DNA of 57,090 nucleotides. Source: Verrucomicrobiia bacterium (GTDB lineage Bacteria > Verrucomicrobiota > Verrucomicrobiia > Verrucomicrobiales > Akkermansiaceae). The notes under the pieces were generated by a model. It worked only from the letters and a program-made list of their open reading frames with translations, made no database searches and had not been told where the DNA came from. Location: contig JAUIJD010000029.1 in NCBI GenBank assembly GCA_030431475.1, positions 1 through 57,090 on the forward strand. The letters run 5' to 3'. How positions within the stretch are numbered: position 1 is the first letter of the stretch; every line of letters begins with the position of its first letter. This document shows, piece by piece, positions 25,524-33,317 of this stretch. A program made the translations under genes and the position numbers.

Positions 25524-26135
25524 TCACTCGCCGCCGGCAAGCATGGGCTGAAGCGGGGGAATGCGGAGTTTCTGGCCGACGCGCAGCCGGAGCGGATCGA
25601 CGGATGGATTGGCTGCCAGCAGGTCGTCGAGGGCAACCTCGTGGCGAAGGGAGATCCGGTAGAGATTCTCCCCGGCCGCGACGACATGCTGTCGCACGGG
25701 CGGTGCCTGGGGGACGGGGGGCGCCGGGGGATCGTCGGCTGCGGCTGCCGCTGGCTCCGGCAGTTGCAGTCGTTGGCCGGGCCGGATGAGCGAAGGATTC
25801 TCGAGGTGATTCAGGGCCGCGACCGCCTCAGGCGTCACGCCGCGGTCCGCGGCGATCTCCGAAAGCGTTTCACCCACCGCGACGACATGGACGTCGTGGG
25901 GCCGGGAGGGCGTGGCCCCACCCGGCTTTTCCGAAACCCTCGTGCCGTAGAGCGGATCGCCGCGGAAGTGGCCTTCCTCGGTCAGCAGGTAGCGGAGGCG
26001 GGCGTTCTCGACTTCGAGACGCTGGATCTGCCGTTCCTGTTCGGCGACCTGGCGCTCGAGTTCGCGGAGCGGGTCGCCGGCGGCGACCGCCGTGGTGACC
26101 AGCGTGATCCAACAGAGGAGGGACGGGCTTCTCAT
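25524..26135 (-). CDS. LysM-domain protein
   Basis: 203 aa from the ATG at 26135; the open frame continues far upstream, but only on top of sdhB and the hydrolase gene. An N-terminal signal (CWITLVTTAVAAG) is followed by a coiled coil (ELERQVAEQERQIQRLEVEN, about residues 24-48). Two LysM domains come after: HVVAVGETLSEIAADRGV to LIRPGQRLQLP (~82-127) and HVVAAGENLYRISLRHEV to LRVGQKLRIP (~150-195). LysM domains bind peptidoglycan, so the protein is expected in the periplasm, attached to the wall. No catalytic domain is present; it may be a scaffold. Confidence 0.85.
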   Translation of the reverse strand: MRSPSLLCWITLVTTAVAAGDPLRELERQVAEQERQIQRLEVENARLRYLLTEEGHFRGDPLYGTRVSEKPGGATPSRPHDVHVVAVGETLSEIAADRGVTPEAVAALNHLENPSLIRPGQRLQLPEPAAAAADDPPAPPVPQAPPVRQHVVAAGENLYRISLRHEVALDDLLAANPSVDPLRLRVGQKLRIPPLQPMLAGGE

Positions 26136-26242
26136 GGCGCGCCTCCTCGGACGCGCCAACCCGCGCGGGTATTCATCCCTGAATTCAGCTGCAGAGACGG
26201 CCGTGCCAAACGGCAGCCCGGTGCGGCGGGAATGCCGAGGCG

Positions 26243-27010
26243 TCAGGCCGGAACGAGCTGGTCCTTGAGCATCGCGACACCGTAGTCGCGATTCAGGCGG
26301 GCGATGTGCTCGACGCTGATTTCCTTCGGGCAGGCGGCCTCGCACTCGTACTGGTTGGTGCATCCACCGAAGCCTTCCTCGTCCATCTGGCGGACCATCG
26401 CGAGGGCGCGGCGCTCGCGCTCGGGCTGGCCCTGGGGCAGGTGGCTGAGGTGCGACGCCTTGGCGGCGACGAAGAGCATGGCTGAGGCGTTCTTGCAGGC
26501 GGCCACGCAGGCACCGCAGCCGATGCAGGCGGCGGCGGAGAAGGAGGAGTCGGCGGCGGCCTTTTCGATCGGCACGGCGTGGGCATCGGGCGCCGCGCCG
26601 GTGCGCACGGAGATGAAGCCGCCGGCCTGCTGAATGCGGTCGAAGGCGTGGCGGTCGGTGATCAGGTCCTTGATCACCGGGAAGGCACGCGAGCGGAACG
26701 GCTCGATCCAGATCGTGTCGCCGTCCTTGAACTTGCGCATGTGCAGTTGGCAGGTGGTGATCCCGCGGTCCTTGCCGTGGGGGATCCCGTTGATGGTCAG
26801 CGAGCAGGTGCCGCAGATGCCCTCGCGGCAGTCGTGGTCGAAGTGGATCGGCTCGGTGCCGTCGTTGATCAGCCGCTCGTTGACGATGTCGAGCATCTCG
26901 AGGAAGGACGCCTCGATCGGGATCTCCTTGGCGTCGTAGGTTTCGATGCGACCACGGTCGTTCGGGCCGCTCTGGCGCCAGACTTTCAGGGTGAGGTTCA
27001 GCTTCGACAT
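26243..27010 (-). CDS. sdhB: Succinate dehydrogenase/fumarate reductase iron-sulfur subunit
   Basis: 255 aa; carries electrons from SdhA to the membrane subunit. The [2Fe-2S] ligands lie in [11 protein letters not shown] with a further Cys in TTCQLHM. The other clusters are bound by [13 protein letters not shown] and [15 protein letters not shown]. The length and the second motif fit the B. subtilis/Bacteroidetes type. Oddly, sdhA and sdhC are not next to it: upstream is an alpha/beta hydrolase and downstream a LysM protein. The ATG at 27010 has no gene in front on the same strand for 100 nt, so it probably has its own promoter. Confidence 0.95.
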   Translation of the reverse strand: MSKLNLTLKVWRQSGPNDRGRIETYDAKEIPIEASFLEMLDIVNERLINDGTEPIHFDHDCREGICGTCSLTINGIPHGKDRGITTCQLHMRKFKDGDTIWIEPFRSRAFPVIKDLITDRHAFDRIQQAGGFISVRTGAAPDAHAVPIEKAAADSSFSAAACIGCGACVAACKNASAMLFVAAKASHLSHLPQGQPERERRALAMVRQMDEEGFGGCTNQYECEAACPKEISVEHIARLNRDYGVAMLKDQLVPA

Positions 27011-27111
27011 GTCTCGGGAAATTCGCTGCGGCCAATCTATGGAGGTCCCCGTGTCGCGCTAGTAAAAACCGTGCAGGATCGACGCATGGATTTGCGCTCC
27101 CCGAGCGGATC

Positions 27112-28083
27112 CTACCGCGCGTGCCGGAGGAGGAACTCGCAGCAGGCGGCGTAGGTCCGGGCGGCATCGGCGGCGAGAACCCGTCCGTGTCCGGCGTCGC
27201 GGACCACCCGGAGCGTCTTGGCGCGGCCCGGAAGTTCCCGGTGCAGGCGGCGGGCGTGATCGAGCGGGATGAAGCGGTCGGCGTCGCCGTGGATGAGCAG
27301 GACCGGCAGGTCGAGCGAGCGGACCGCGTCGACCGGCCGGATGCCCGACGGGGAGAAGCCGGCGCGCAGCCGGGTCGCGAGCGAGACCGATCCGGCAAGC
27401 AGCGGGCCGAGCGGCCGCAGCGCGGGATGGAAGTCACGGGTCGAGGCGTCGACCGCCTCATCGAGGGTGGCGAAGGCGGCGACACTGATCACGCCCTGCC
27501 AGCGCTCGGGGGCGAGCGCGGCGGCCTGGAGGGCGATCGCGCCGCCCTGCGAGACGCCGAAAAGGTAGAAGGGGTGCTCTTCGGAGAAGGCATCCCGGAT
27601 TTCGGCGAGCCACGGAGCTTCGCGGTGGCCGAAGGTGGCGAAGGGCTCTGGATGGTCGCCGTGGCCCGGCAGGTCGACCAGCACGCAGCGGAAACCGGCG
27701 GCGCAGAAGCGCTCGCAGATCGGCAGGTGGTCCTCCTTGCGCCCCTGGTGGCCGTGGAGCAGCACCACCGTGCCGACGATCTCGCCCCAGCGCGGTGCCG
27801 AGGGCACCCGTTGCCGGAGTTCGCGGGATTTGAGGGCGGCGCCGGGATGCGCGGCCGGATGGACGACCAGCGCGCGGCTGCCGCCGGGAGCGCTCCAGGC
27901 CTCGATGGCCAGGCCGTGCTCGGCGGGGCGGGCGAGGATGGTTCGGTGGTAGTCCTGCAGCCCCCGGCGGGGCGGCGAGAGGAGATGCGACGAGCCGAAC
28001 CAACCGACGACGCCGAGGGCCAGCCCGGCCAGCAGGATGAGACCGAGAAGAAGGCGTCGGAGGCGTCGGAGCGGGCGTTTCAC
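27112..28083 (-). CDS. Alpha/beta hydrolase with N-terminal membrane anchor
   Basis: 323 aa. An Arg-rich start and one hydrophobic helix (LLLGLILLAGLALGVVGWFG) anchor it, with the domain presumably outside the cytoplasm. The hydrolase core is complete: VVLLHGHQGRKEDH (oxyanion region), VDLPGHGDH, nucleophile elbow FGVSQGGA with Ser at about 183, acid in LLIHGDADRFIP, and His in DAGHGRVL. Best matches by pattern are serine aminopeptidase S33/monoacylglycerol lipase-like proteins. The substrate is unknown. It is divergent from the YlbF-like gene and separated from sdhB by about 100 nt. Confidence 0.87.
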   Translation of the reverse strand: MKRPLRRLRRLLLGLILLAGLALGVVGWFGSSHLLSPPRRGLQDYHRTILARPAEHGLAIEAWSAPGGSRALVVHPAAHPGAALKSRELRQRVPSAPRWGEIVGTVVLLHGHQGRKEDHLPICERFCAAGFRCVLVDLPGHGDHPEPFATFGHREAPWLAEIRDAFSEEHPFYLFGVSQGGAIALQAAALAPERWQGVISVAAFATLDEAVDASTRDFHPALRPLGPLLAGSVSLATRLRAGFSPSGIRPVDAVRSLDLPVLLIHGDADRFIPLDHARRLHRELPGRAKTLRVVRDAGHGRVLAADAARTYAACCEFLLRHAR

Positions 28084-28220
28084 CGGAGCAGCGTGGCCGG
28101 GAGGGGTGAAGGGAGGGTGAAGAGGGTGGGAAAAGCCGGTTGGGCGCCTACCGACCGGGCATCGACCGACTTTCGGGATCGGGGTTTGCCACGCGGGCGA
28201 GGAGGGGGTAGGGGACGGGC

Positions 28221-28652
28221 ATGTCGATGCTCGCTGATGACTCCGCCGTGATGACCAAGGCCCGCGAACTCTGTGCCGCGATTGCCGATGACGAACGTTT
28301 CCTCGAACTGCAGAAGCAGGTCGAGAGCTTCCTCGATGACGAGGCCGCGAAGCTGATGTACCAGAGCGTGCACGAGCGCGGCAGCGAGCTGCAGCAGAAG
28401 CAGCATTCCGGCGTGGAGCTCGGTGCGACGGAGATCCGCGAGTTCGAGAGCGCGCGGGAGGAGCTGCTGGCGAATCCGGTGGCGAAGAACTTCCTCGATG
28501 CCCAGGGCGAGCTGGAAACGCTGCAGCGGGCGATCGGCAAGTACGTCGGTCTCACGCTCGAGCTCGGCCGCGTGCCGACGGCGGACGACTTCGCCGAGTC
28601 GGAGAGCGGCTGCTGCGGTGGCGGCGGCGGGGGTGGCTGCGGCTGCCACTGA
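28221..28652 (+). CDS. YlbF/YmcA family protein with Cys-Gly tail
   Basis: 143 aa. Residues 5-118 form the helical YlbF/YmcA domain (MTKARELCAAIADDERFLEL, VESFLDDEAAKLMYQ, EFESAREELLANPVAKNFLD). The last ~14 residues are CCGGGGGGGCGCH, a Cys/Gly/His cluster joined by a short acidic segment. B. subtilis YlbF, YmcA and YaaT form a complex that carries [4Fe-4S] clusters and affects RNA processing; a metal- or cluster-binding role for the tail is inferred from that. Divergent from the hydrolase gene with 137 nt between, so both promoters should lie there. Confidence 0.82.
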   Translation: MSMLADDSAVMTKARELCAAIADDERFLELQKQVESFLDDEAAKLMYQSVHERGSELQQKQHSGVELGATEIREFESAREELLANPVAKNFLDAQGELETLQRAIGKYVGLTLELGRVPTADDFAESESGCCGGGGGGGCGCH

Positions 28653-28682
28653 TCGAAGCGATCGTCGATCCCTCACCGCCCG

Positions 28683-29168
28683 CTACGAGCCGATCGGACG
28701 CGGGTCGGCCTCGAGGCCGTTCCGGGCGTGGGTGAGGAGGTAGGTTTCCCGGCGTGAGTTGCCGTCGTCGTCTTCGTATTCGACGGCGGCGTGCAGGTTG
28801 CCGTGGCGATTCTCGATCCGCAGCAGCCGGAACGCCGGACGACTGCGGAGGCGGAAGAACACATGCAGCGGCACGTCCGGGTGGAGGGCGTTCCACAGGT
28901 AGCGGGCGGGCTCGAAGTCCGGGATGCGCGAAAGGGCGGCCAGCACGTGACGGACGCGCCAGACGCCGTGGCGGTGGGCGAGGCGGACGGCGGCGCGCTT
29001 GGCGAGCATGCCCTCCCACCAGGTGGCCTGCGGGTTTTCGTGGGCTTCGATGACTTCCTCGACCAGTCCCTCCGCGTGCCAGGCGAGGCCGGCGTGGAGT
29101 TGTTCACGGGTGATCCGTCCGGCTTCGAACTCGTCGAACAACTGCGGCGGTGTCGGCTGGATCGGCAT
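28683..29168 (-). CDS. Conserved hypothetical protein
   Basis: 161 aa from the ATG at 29168; the longer start at 29210 adds residues without family character. The N-terminal half is helical (PQLFDEFEAGRITREQLHAG, LVEEVIEAHENPQATWWEGM), and the second half looks like an alpha/beta domain (LHVFFRLRSRPAFRLLRIEN, AAVEYEDDDGNSRRETYLLT). No signal peptide. Function unknown. It is convergent with the YlbF-like gene and divergent from the DUF3820 gene. Confidence 0.7.
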   Translation of the reverse strand: MPIQPTPPQLFDEFEAGRITREQLHAGLAWHAEGLVEEVIEAHENPQATWWEGMLAKRAAVRLAHRHGVWRVRHVLAALSRIPDFEPARYLWNALHPDVPLHVFFRLRSRPAFRLLRIENRHGNLHAAVEYEDDDGNSRRETYLLTHARNGLEADPRPIGS

Positions 29169-29239
29169 GGCGGCGTGCTCCAAAACAAGCGTGGACGCGC
29201 GGGATTGCACGGGAAAAGCGTGTCGGGCAGGGTGAGAGC

Positions 29240-29548
29240 GTGAACGAGATCGACCGCGAGGACTTCCGCAACCTGCTGAACGAGATCGGCCGGATGCGGA
29301 TGCCTTTCGGCAAATACGGGCCGAAGGAGTATCCGCCCCACGGCTTCCCGATCTGCGACCTCCCGGAGGAGTACCTCGCGTGGTTCAAGGAGCGGGGTTT
29401 CCCGAAGGGTCGGCTCGGCGAGCTGATGCAGTGGGTGTGGGAGATCAAGGCCAACGGCATGGACGCGGTCTTCAACCCGATCCGCACGGCCAACGGCGGC
29501 CGGATGCGGGCGAAGCCACGACGGAAGAAGGAGTGGGACTTCGAGTAG
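29240..29548 (+). CDS. DUF3820 family protein
   Basis: 102 aa from the GTG at 29240. The core RMPFGKYGPKEYPPHGFPICDLPEEYLAWF is the conserved DUF3820 pattern and is quoted here in parts only: MPFGKYG, then ICDLPEEYLAWF and GELMQWVWEIKANGMD. DUF3820 proteins are short and cytoplasmic, with no firm biochemical role; some are described as quorum-sensing-regulated virulence factors. A longer frame from 29150 runs over the start of the neighbouring minus-strand gene and was not used. The TAG stop at 29546-29548 is the first part of the 110-bp hairpin repeat. Confidence 0.78.
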   Translation: MNEIDREDFRNLLNEIGRMRMPFGKYGPKEYPPHGFPICDLPEEYLAWFKERGFPKGRLGELMQWVWEIKANGMDAVFNPIRTANGGRMRAKPRRKKEWDFE

Positions 29549-29655
29549 GAGTGGCTCCTTGAAGGAGCCATGGGCGGGGTGGACGGCTTTCGAGCCGCCC
29601 GGGCGACCTGGAGGTCGCCTGCCCGGCGCATGGCGCTTGGAAAGCGCCACTCCTA
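29546..29655. repeat. 110-bp modular hairpin repeat, copy 2, with 10-bp terminal inverted repeats
   Basis: Perfect terminal inverted repeats taggagtggc (29546-29555) and gccactccta (29646-29655) enclose four hairpins: 29553-29569 (ggctcc/ggagcc), 29584-29597 (cggct/agccg, ttcg loop), 29602-29619 (ggcgacct/aggtcgcc) and 29631-29649 (tggcgctt/aagcgcca). The element lies between two convergent genes. The first three bases of its left end are the TAG stop of the DUF3820 gene, and the last three of its right end (cta) are the TAG stop of metG on the other strand. Confidence 0.88.
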
Positions 29656-31224
29656 TTCCTCCTCGATGACGATGCGCGGGAAGACGGGCTTGGGCTTGCC
29701 GGTCTGGTGGCCGTCGGGGAGCAGGCCCCACTTCAGGTCATCGAGCTTGAGCTTGAGCAGGTCGTCTCTGCGGAGCTGGTGGGCGAGGCGTCCGGCGGGC
29801 TCGGGGAGTACCGGGGAAAGCAGCACGGTCAGGTGGGCGAGGCTTTCGACCATGTGGGCGAGCACGGTCTCGAGGCGGGCCTTCTTCGACTCGTCCTTGG
29901 CCAGTTTCCACGGTTCGTTGCGCTCGGCGTAGCCGTTGCAGTGGGTGACGTGGTCGTTGATCGCCTTGAGCGCGGCCGACGGGTCGAAGCGGTCCATCGC
30001 CTCGCGGTAGGCGGCGGTGGATTTCTCGAGCGACTCGCGCAGTTCGGTATCCTGCGGCTCGGGCTCGTGGGTGGTGGTGACCGTGCCGCCGCAGAAGCGC
30101 GCGGTCATGTTCAGCGCGCGGTTGCAGAGGTTGCCGAGTTCGTTCGCCAGCTCCTGGTTGTAGAGCATGATGAAGCGCTCGGGGTCGAAGTCGGAGTCCT
30201 TGCCGGTGACGATGTCGCGGGCGAGGTAGTAGCGCACGGCGTCGGGGCCGAAGCGGTCGGCGAGCTCGTCGGGATCGACGACGTTGCCGAGCGACTTCGA
30301 CATCTTCTCGCCCTTGATGTTCCACCAGCCGTGGACCAGCAGGCGGGGCAGTTGCTCATCGGGGAAGCCCATGGCGTGGAGCATGCACAGCCAGTAGATG
30401 CCGTGGGCGGGGACGAGGATGTCCTTGCCGATGATGTGGACGGGCGTGGGCGAGCCGTCGGCGGGCCAGAGCCGGTCGAAGTCGGGCAGGCCGGCGTCGT
30501 CGGCCGCGAGGTAGCCGGCGAAGGAGACGTAGTTGATGAGGGCGTCGAACCAGACGTAGGTGACGAAGTCGGGATCAAAGGGGATCTCGATGCCCCAGCG
30601 CAGGCGCTCCTTCGGGCGCGAGATGCAGAGGTCCTGCTCGCCGGCGCGATCGACGGCGCCGAGCAGCTCGTTGCGGCGGAAGCCGGGGAGGACGCTGTCT
30701 TTCCTACTGGAAACGTAGTTTTTCAGCCACTCGGCGTGGTCGGAGAGGCGGAAGTACCAGTTTTCCTCCTCGATCTCGACGACCTCGCCCCACTCGGGTC
30801 CGAACTCGCCGTCCTCGCCGCGGTCGCGGTCGGTGAGGAACTGCTCCTGGCGCACCGAGTAGAAGCCGCGGTAGGCCTTCTTGTAGAGTTCGCCCTTCTC
30901 CTTGAGCGTGGTGAGGATCTGCTGGACGCAGGCCTGGTGGCGGTCGTCGGTGGTGGCGGCCCAGCCGTCGTAGTCGACGCCGAGCTTCTTCCACAGGTTG
31001 AGGAAGAGCTTGGTCTTCTTGTTGGCGAAGGTGGCCGGGTGGATGCCCTCCTTTTCGGCGGTCTGCTGGACCTTCTGGCCGTGCTGGTCGACGCCGGTGA
31101 GGAAGTAGCACTCGTCGCCGCGCAGCCGGAGGTAGCGGGCGAGGATGTCGGCGAAGACCTTCTCATAGGCGTGGCCGATGTGCGGCGCACCGTTGGTGTA
31201 GTCGATGGCGGTCGTTAAGAGCAT
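29653..31224 (-). CDS. metG: Methionine-tRNA ligase
   Basis: Charges tRNA-Met. 523 aa, the short bacterial form. HIGH motif in GAPHIGHAYE (residues 14-17), KMSKS in GEKMSKSLGN (about 309-313), catalytic-domain segments YFLTGVDQHGQKVQQTA and HIIGKDILVPAHGIYW, and the helical anticodon domain after ~370 (LCNRALNM, NEPWKLAKDE). No cysteines of the zinc-ribbon type are seen in the connective peptide. There is no C-terminal EMAP/tRNA-binding domain. The ATG at 31224 follows a leader of CATTT/CATTC words ending CCTTCCC. Confidence 0.96.
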   Translation of the reverse strand: MLLTTAIDYTNGAPHIGHAYEKVFADILARYLRLRGDECYFLTGVDQHGQKVQQTAEKEGIHPATFANKKTKLFLNLWKKLGVDYDGWAATTDDRHQACVQQILTTLKEKGELYKKAYRGFYSVRQEQFLTDRDRGEDGEFGPEWGEVVEIEEENWYFRLSDHAEWLKNYVSSRKDSVLPGFRRNELLGAVDRAGEQDLCISRPKERLRWGIEIPFDPDFVTYVWFDALINYVSFAGYLAADDAGLPDFDRLWPADGSPTPVHIIGKDILVPAHGIYWLCMLHAMGFPDEQLPRLLVHGWWNIKGEKMSKSLGNVVDPDELADRFGPDAVRYYLARDIVTGKDSDFDPERFIMLYNQELANELGNLCNRALNMTARFCGGTVTTTHEPEPQDTELRESLEKSTAAYREAMDRFDPSAALKAINDHVTHCNGYAERNEPWKLAKDESKKARLETVLAHMVESLAHLTVLLSPVLPEPAGRLAHQLRRDDLLKLKLDDLKWGLLPDGHQTGKPKPVFPRIVIEEE

Positions 31225-31230
31225 GGGAAG

Positions 31231-31320
31231 GAAATGATAAATGCTAAATGATGAATGTTAAATGAGGAGAGGGGTGCTCAGGCACTAAATCCGTGGTGGT
31301 TGAGCATTTAACATTCAACA
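31231..31320. repeat. AATG-type repeat with 12-bp inverted repeat upstream of metG
   Basis: gaatgttaaatg (31253-31264) is repeated inverted as catttaacattc (31305-31316). Inside it, tgctca (31275-31280) pairs with tgagca (31301-31306). The left part also contains direct words aaatgataaatgctaaatg. This A/T-rich, 90-nt block lies between the metG start and the end of the TPR gene. Confidence 0.75.
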
Positions 31321-31324
31321 TTCG

Positions 31325-31660
31325 CTATTGGCTCCGATCCACTTTTCCTCCGAGCGAGAGGATGCGGGCGTTGCCCTTGGCGGCTTCGGCTTCGGGGATG
31401 TTGCCGTCGCGGACATACATCTGCGAGAGCGAGGTCCAGGCGAGCAGGTCGTTGGGCTGGAGGGTCACGGCCTGGAGACCGCAGCCGATGGCTTCCTTGA
31501 CCTGGCCGAGCTTCAGCAGGGTCATGCCGAGGGCGTGCCAACCGTCGAAGAACCCGGGGTCGAGCTCGACGCAGCGGCGGTAGAGGGCGGCGGCTTCGTC
31601 GAGTTCGCCGAGCGCGAGGCAGCCATTGGCCTCGTCGAACAGCTCGTCGCGCTCGGACAT
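31325..31660 (-). CDS. Small tetratricopeptide-repeat protein
   Basis: 111 aa, no signal peptide. Three TPR units are visible: DELFDEANGCLALGELDEAA, GFFDGWHALGMTLLKLGQVK and LLAWTSLSQMYVRDGNIPEA, with the expected W/L-G-Y/A-P positions. Likely a cytoplasmic adaptor; its partner is unknown. It starts 4 nt after the stop of the PpiD/SurA-like gene, so the two are probably co-transcribed. It may serve the same envelope or protein-folding process, which is inference from position. Confidence 0.82.
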   Translation of the reverse strand: MSERDELFDEANGCLALGELDEAAALYRRCVELDPGFFDGWHALGMTLLKLGQVKEAIGCGLQAVTLQPNDLLAWTSLSQMYVRDGNIPEAEAAKGNARILSLGGKVDRSQ

Positions 31661-31664
31661 CCGG

Positions 31665-33317
31665 TCAGGAACGTTGGGGCGTGGTCACCTGGGCTTCCTG
31701 GATCCGCTGGCGCAGCCACGCATCGAAGGCCCGCTGCTGGATCTGGCCGCGGAGGCCGGCGGAGATCTGGTCGATCTGCTGGCCGCGGTTGTCGTCCTTG
31801 ATGATCTGCCGGGCATCGACGTGGATGATCACGGCGCGGTCGTCGGAGATGAAGGGCTCGGCGAAGTCGCCGGGGTTCACGGTCGAGGCGAGCTGGAAGA
31901 TCTGGCGGGCGTTGAACTCGTTGTCGAGCGAGTCGCTCATGCCCCAGGGGCCGAGCTTGCGGGGCTCGAGGCCGAGCTCCTTGGCGGCGTCATCGAAGCT
32001 CTTGCCACCGGCGATCGCCTCCTTGAGGGCGGCGGTTTTCTCCTCGACCTCCTTCTCGAGCGCCTCACCGGCGTTCTCGGCGATGTACTGCTCGCGCACC
32101 TCGTCCTTGGCCTCCTCGAAGGTCTTCTCGCGCGACGCCTCGAGTTCATCCAGTCGGACGACGAGGAACTGGGCTTCGCCGACCGGAAGGGCATCCGTGA
32201 AGGGGGCCAGCGGATCGGGCCCGGGGGAAAGCCCGAAGATGGTCTCGGCAAGTTGGGTGCCGGCGGCGGAGGAACGCGTGCGCAGACGGAGGTCGGCGGG
32301 CAGCGTGGCGCGGGTGACCCAGTCGGTGGACTTCACCTCCCAGCCGAGCTTTTCGGCCTCCTCTTCGAAGGCCTTGCCTTCGGTGTCGTTGACGCGGGTG
32401 ATGAAGTTGTCGGTGTCGATGGCGATCTGCTTGTCGATTTCCTTGCGCTTCTCGGCGCGCTCGACCTTGGCGTCGTCCTCGGCTGCCTGTTGCTCCTCGG
32501 TCTTCTCGGGGGCGTCGGCCGGCTCCGGCTCCTCCTGGATCTCCTCGGGATACTCGGGGCTGGCGAGGACGTAGCTGACCTTGACCTTCTGCTCGGTGGT
32601 GTAGGCGCCCTTGCGGGTCTCCCACCACTCCTTGAGCTCTTCGTCGCTCGGGTCGAGCTGCTCGCGGAAGGGCTCCATCTCGATGCTGGCGACGCTCGCC
32701 TCGATCTGCTGGGCGCGCTCGACGGCGACCGCCTCGGCGAGGCGGCGGCTGCCTTCGAGGCCACCGCCGATCAGGGCGCGCAGCTCGTCGAGGGCGATGA
32801 CGTCGCGGATGAGTTCGCGGAAGTCGCGCTCGACCATGCCGTAGGACCCGAGGGTCTTGCTGGAGAAATTGCGGTAGGCCTCGGCGTTGAAGTCTCCGGG
32901 CGTGCCGGGAGGTGATCCGGCCGGCGGCGGCGTCTGGAAGCCGCGGATTTCACGGACGTAGGCATCGACCGCCTCGTCCGAGGGGTGGATGCCGAATTCC
33001 TCGCGGGCGTCGCGCAGCAGGATGCGGCCGGTGAAGAACTGGATGGCCCGGTTTTCCTCGTTCTCGGCGTCGCCGTGCAGGGCGTTGAGAAATCCGTAGA
33101 GCCGGTAGTCGCCGAGGCGGGGAATCAGGTCGTAGGGCGAGGCCCCGAGCTTGCGGAATTCGGAGGCCGAGTAGGCGCGGCCTTCGATGGTGACCACCGT
33201 GCCTCCGGTGCCGGAGCGGCGGAAGAAGCCACTGGTGTCCATGAAGACAAAGCCCAGGAGGAGCAGGACGATCACGATGAAGATCAGCCCGGTGTATCTA
33301 CGGATATTTTCGATCAT
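31665..33317 (-). CDS. PpiD/SurA-like membrane-anchored chaperone
   Basis: 550 aa from the ATG at 33317 (MIENIRRYTGL). One N-terminal membrane helix (LIFIVIVLLLLGFVFMD) anchors a large periplasmic part. Residues ~35-200 resemble the SurA/PpiD N-terminal chaperone domain (TIEGRAYSASEFRKL, GRILLRDAREEFGIHPSDEA, FSSKTLGSYGM). The middle is charged and coiled-coil-like, and later segments (KVKVSYVLASPEYP; GKSFDDAAKELGLEPRKLGP) fit a parvulin-type region, but no complete PpiC motif is certain. Probable role: folding or quality control of exported proteins. A 398-nt non-coding region with strong hairpins separates it from divergent rsmA. Confidence 0.82.
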   Translation of the reverse strand: MIENIRRYTGLIFIVIVLLLLGFVFMDTSGFFRRSGTGGTVVTIEGRAYSASEFRKLGASPYDLIPRLGDYRLYGFLNALHGDAENEENRAIQFFTGRILLRDAREEFGIHPSDEAVDAYVREIRGFQTPPPAGSPPGTPGDFNAEAYRNFSSKTLGSYGMVERDFRELIRDVIALDELRALIGGGLEGSRRLAEAVAVERAQQIEASVASIEMEPFREQLDPSDEELKEWWETRKGAYTTEQKVKVSYVLASPEYPEEIQEEPEPADAPEKTEEQQAAEDDAKVERAEKRKEIDKQIAIDTDNFITRVNDTEGKAFEEEAEKLGWEVKSTDWVTRATLPADLRLRTRSSAAGTQLAETIFGLSPGPDPLAPFTDALPVGEAQFLVVRLDELEASREKTFEEAKDEVREQYIAENAGEALEKEVEEKTAALKEAIAGGKSFDDAAKELGLEPRKLGPWGMSDSLDNEFNARQIFQLASTVNPGDFAEPFISDDRAVIIHVDARQIIKDDNRGQQIDQISAGLRGQIQQRAFDAWLRQRIQEAQVTTPQRS

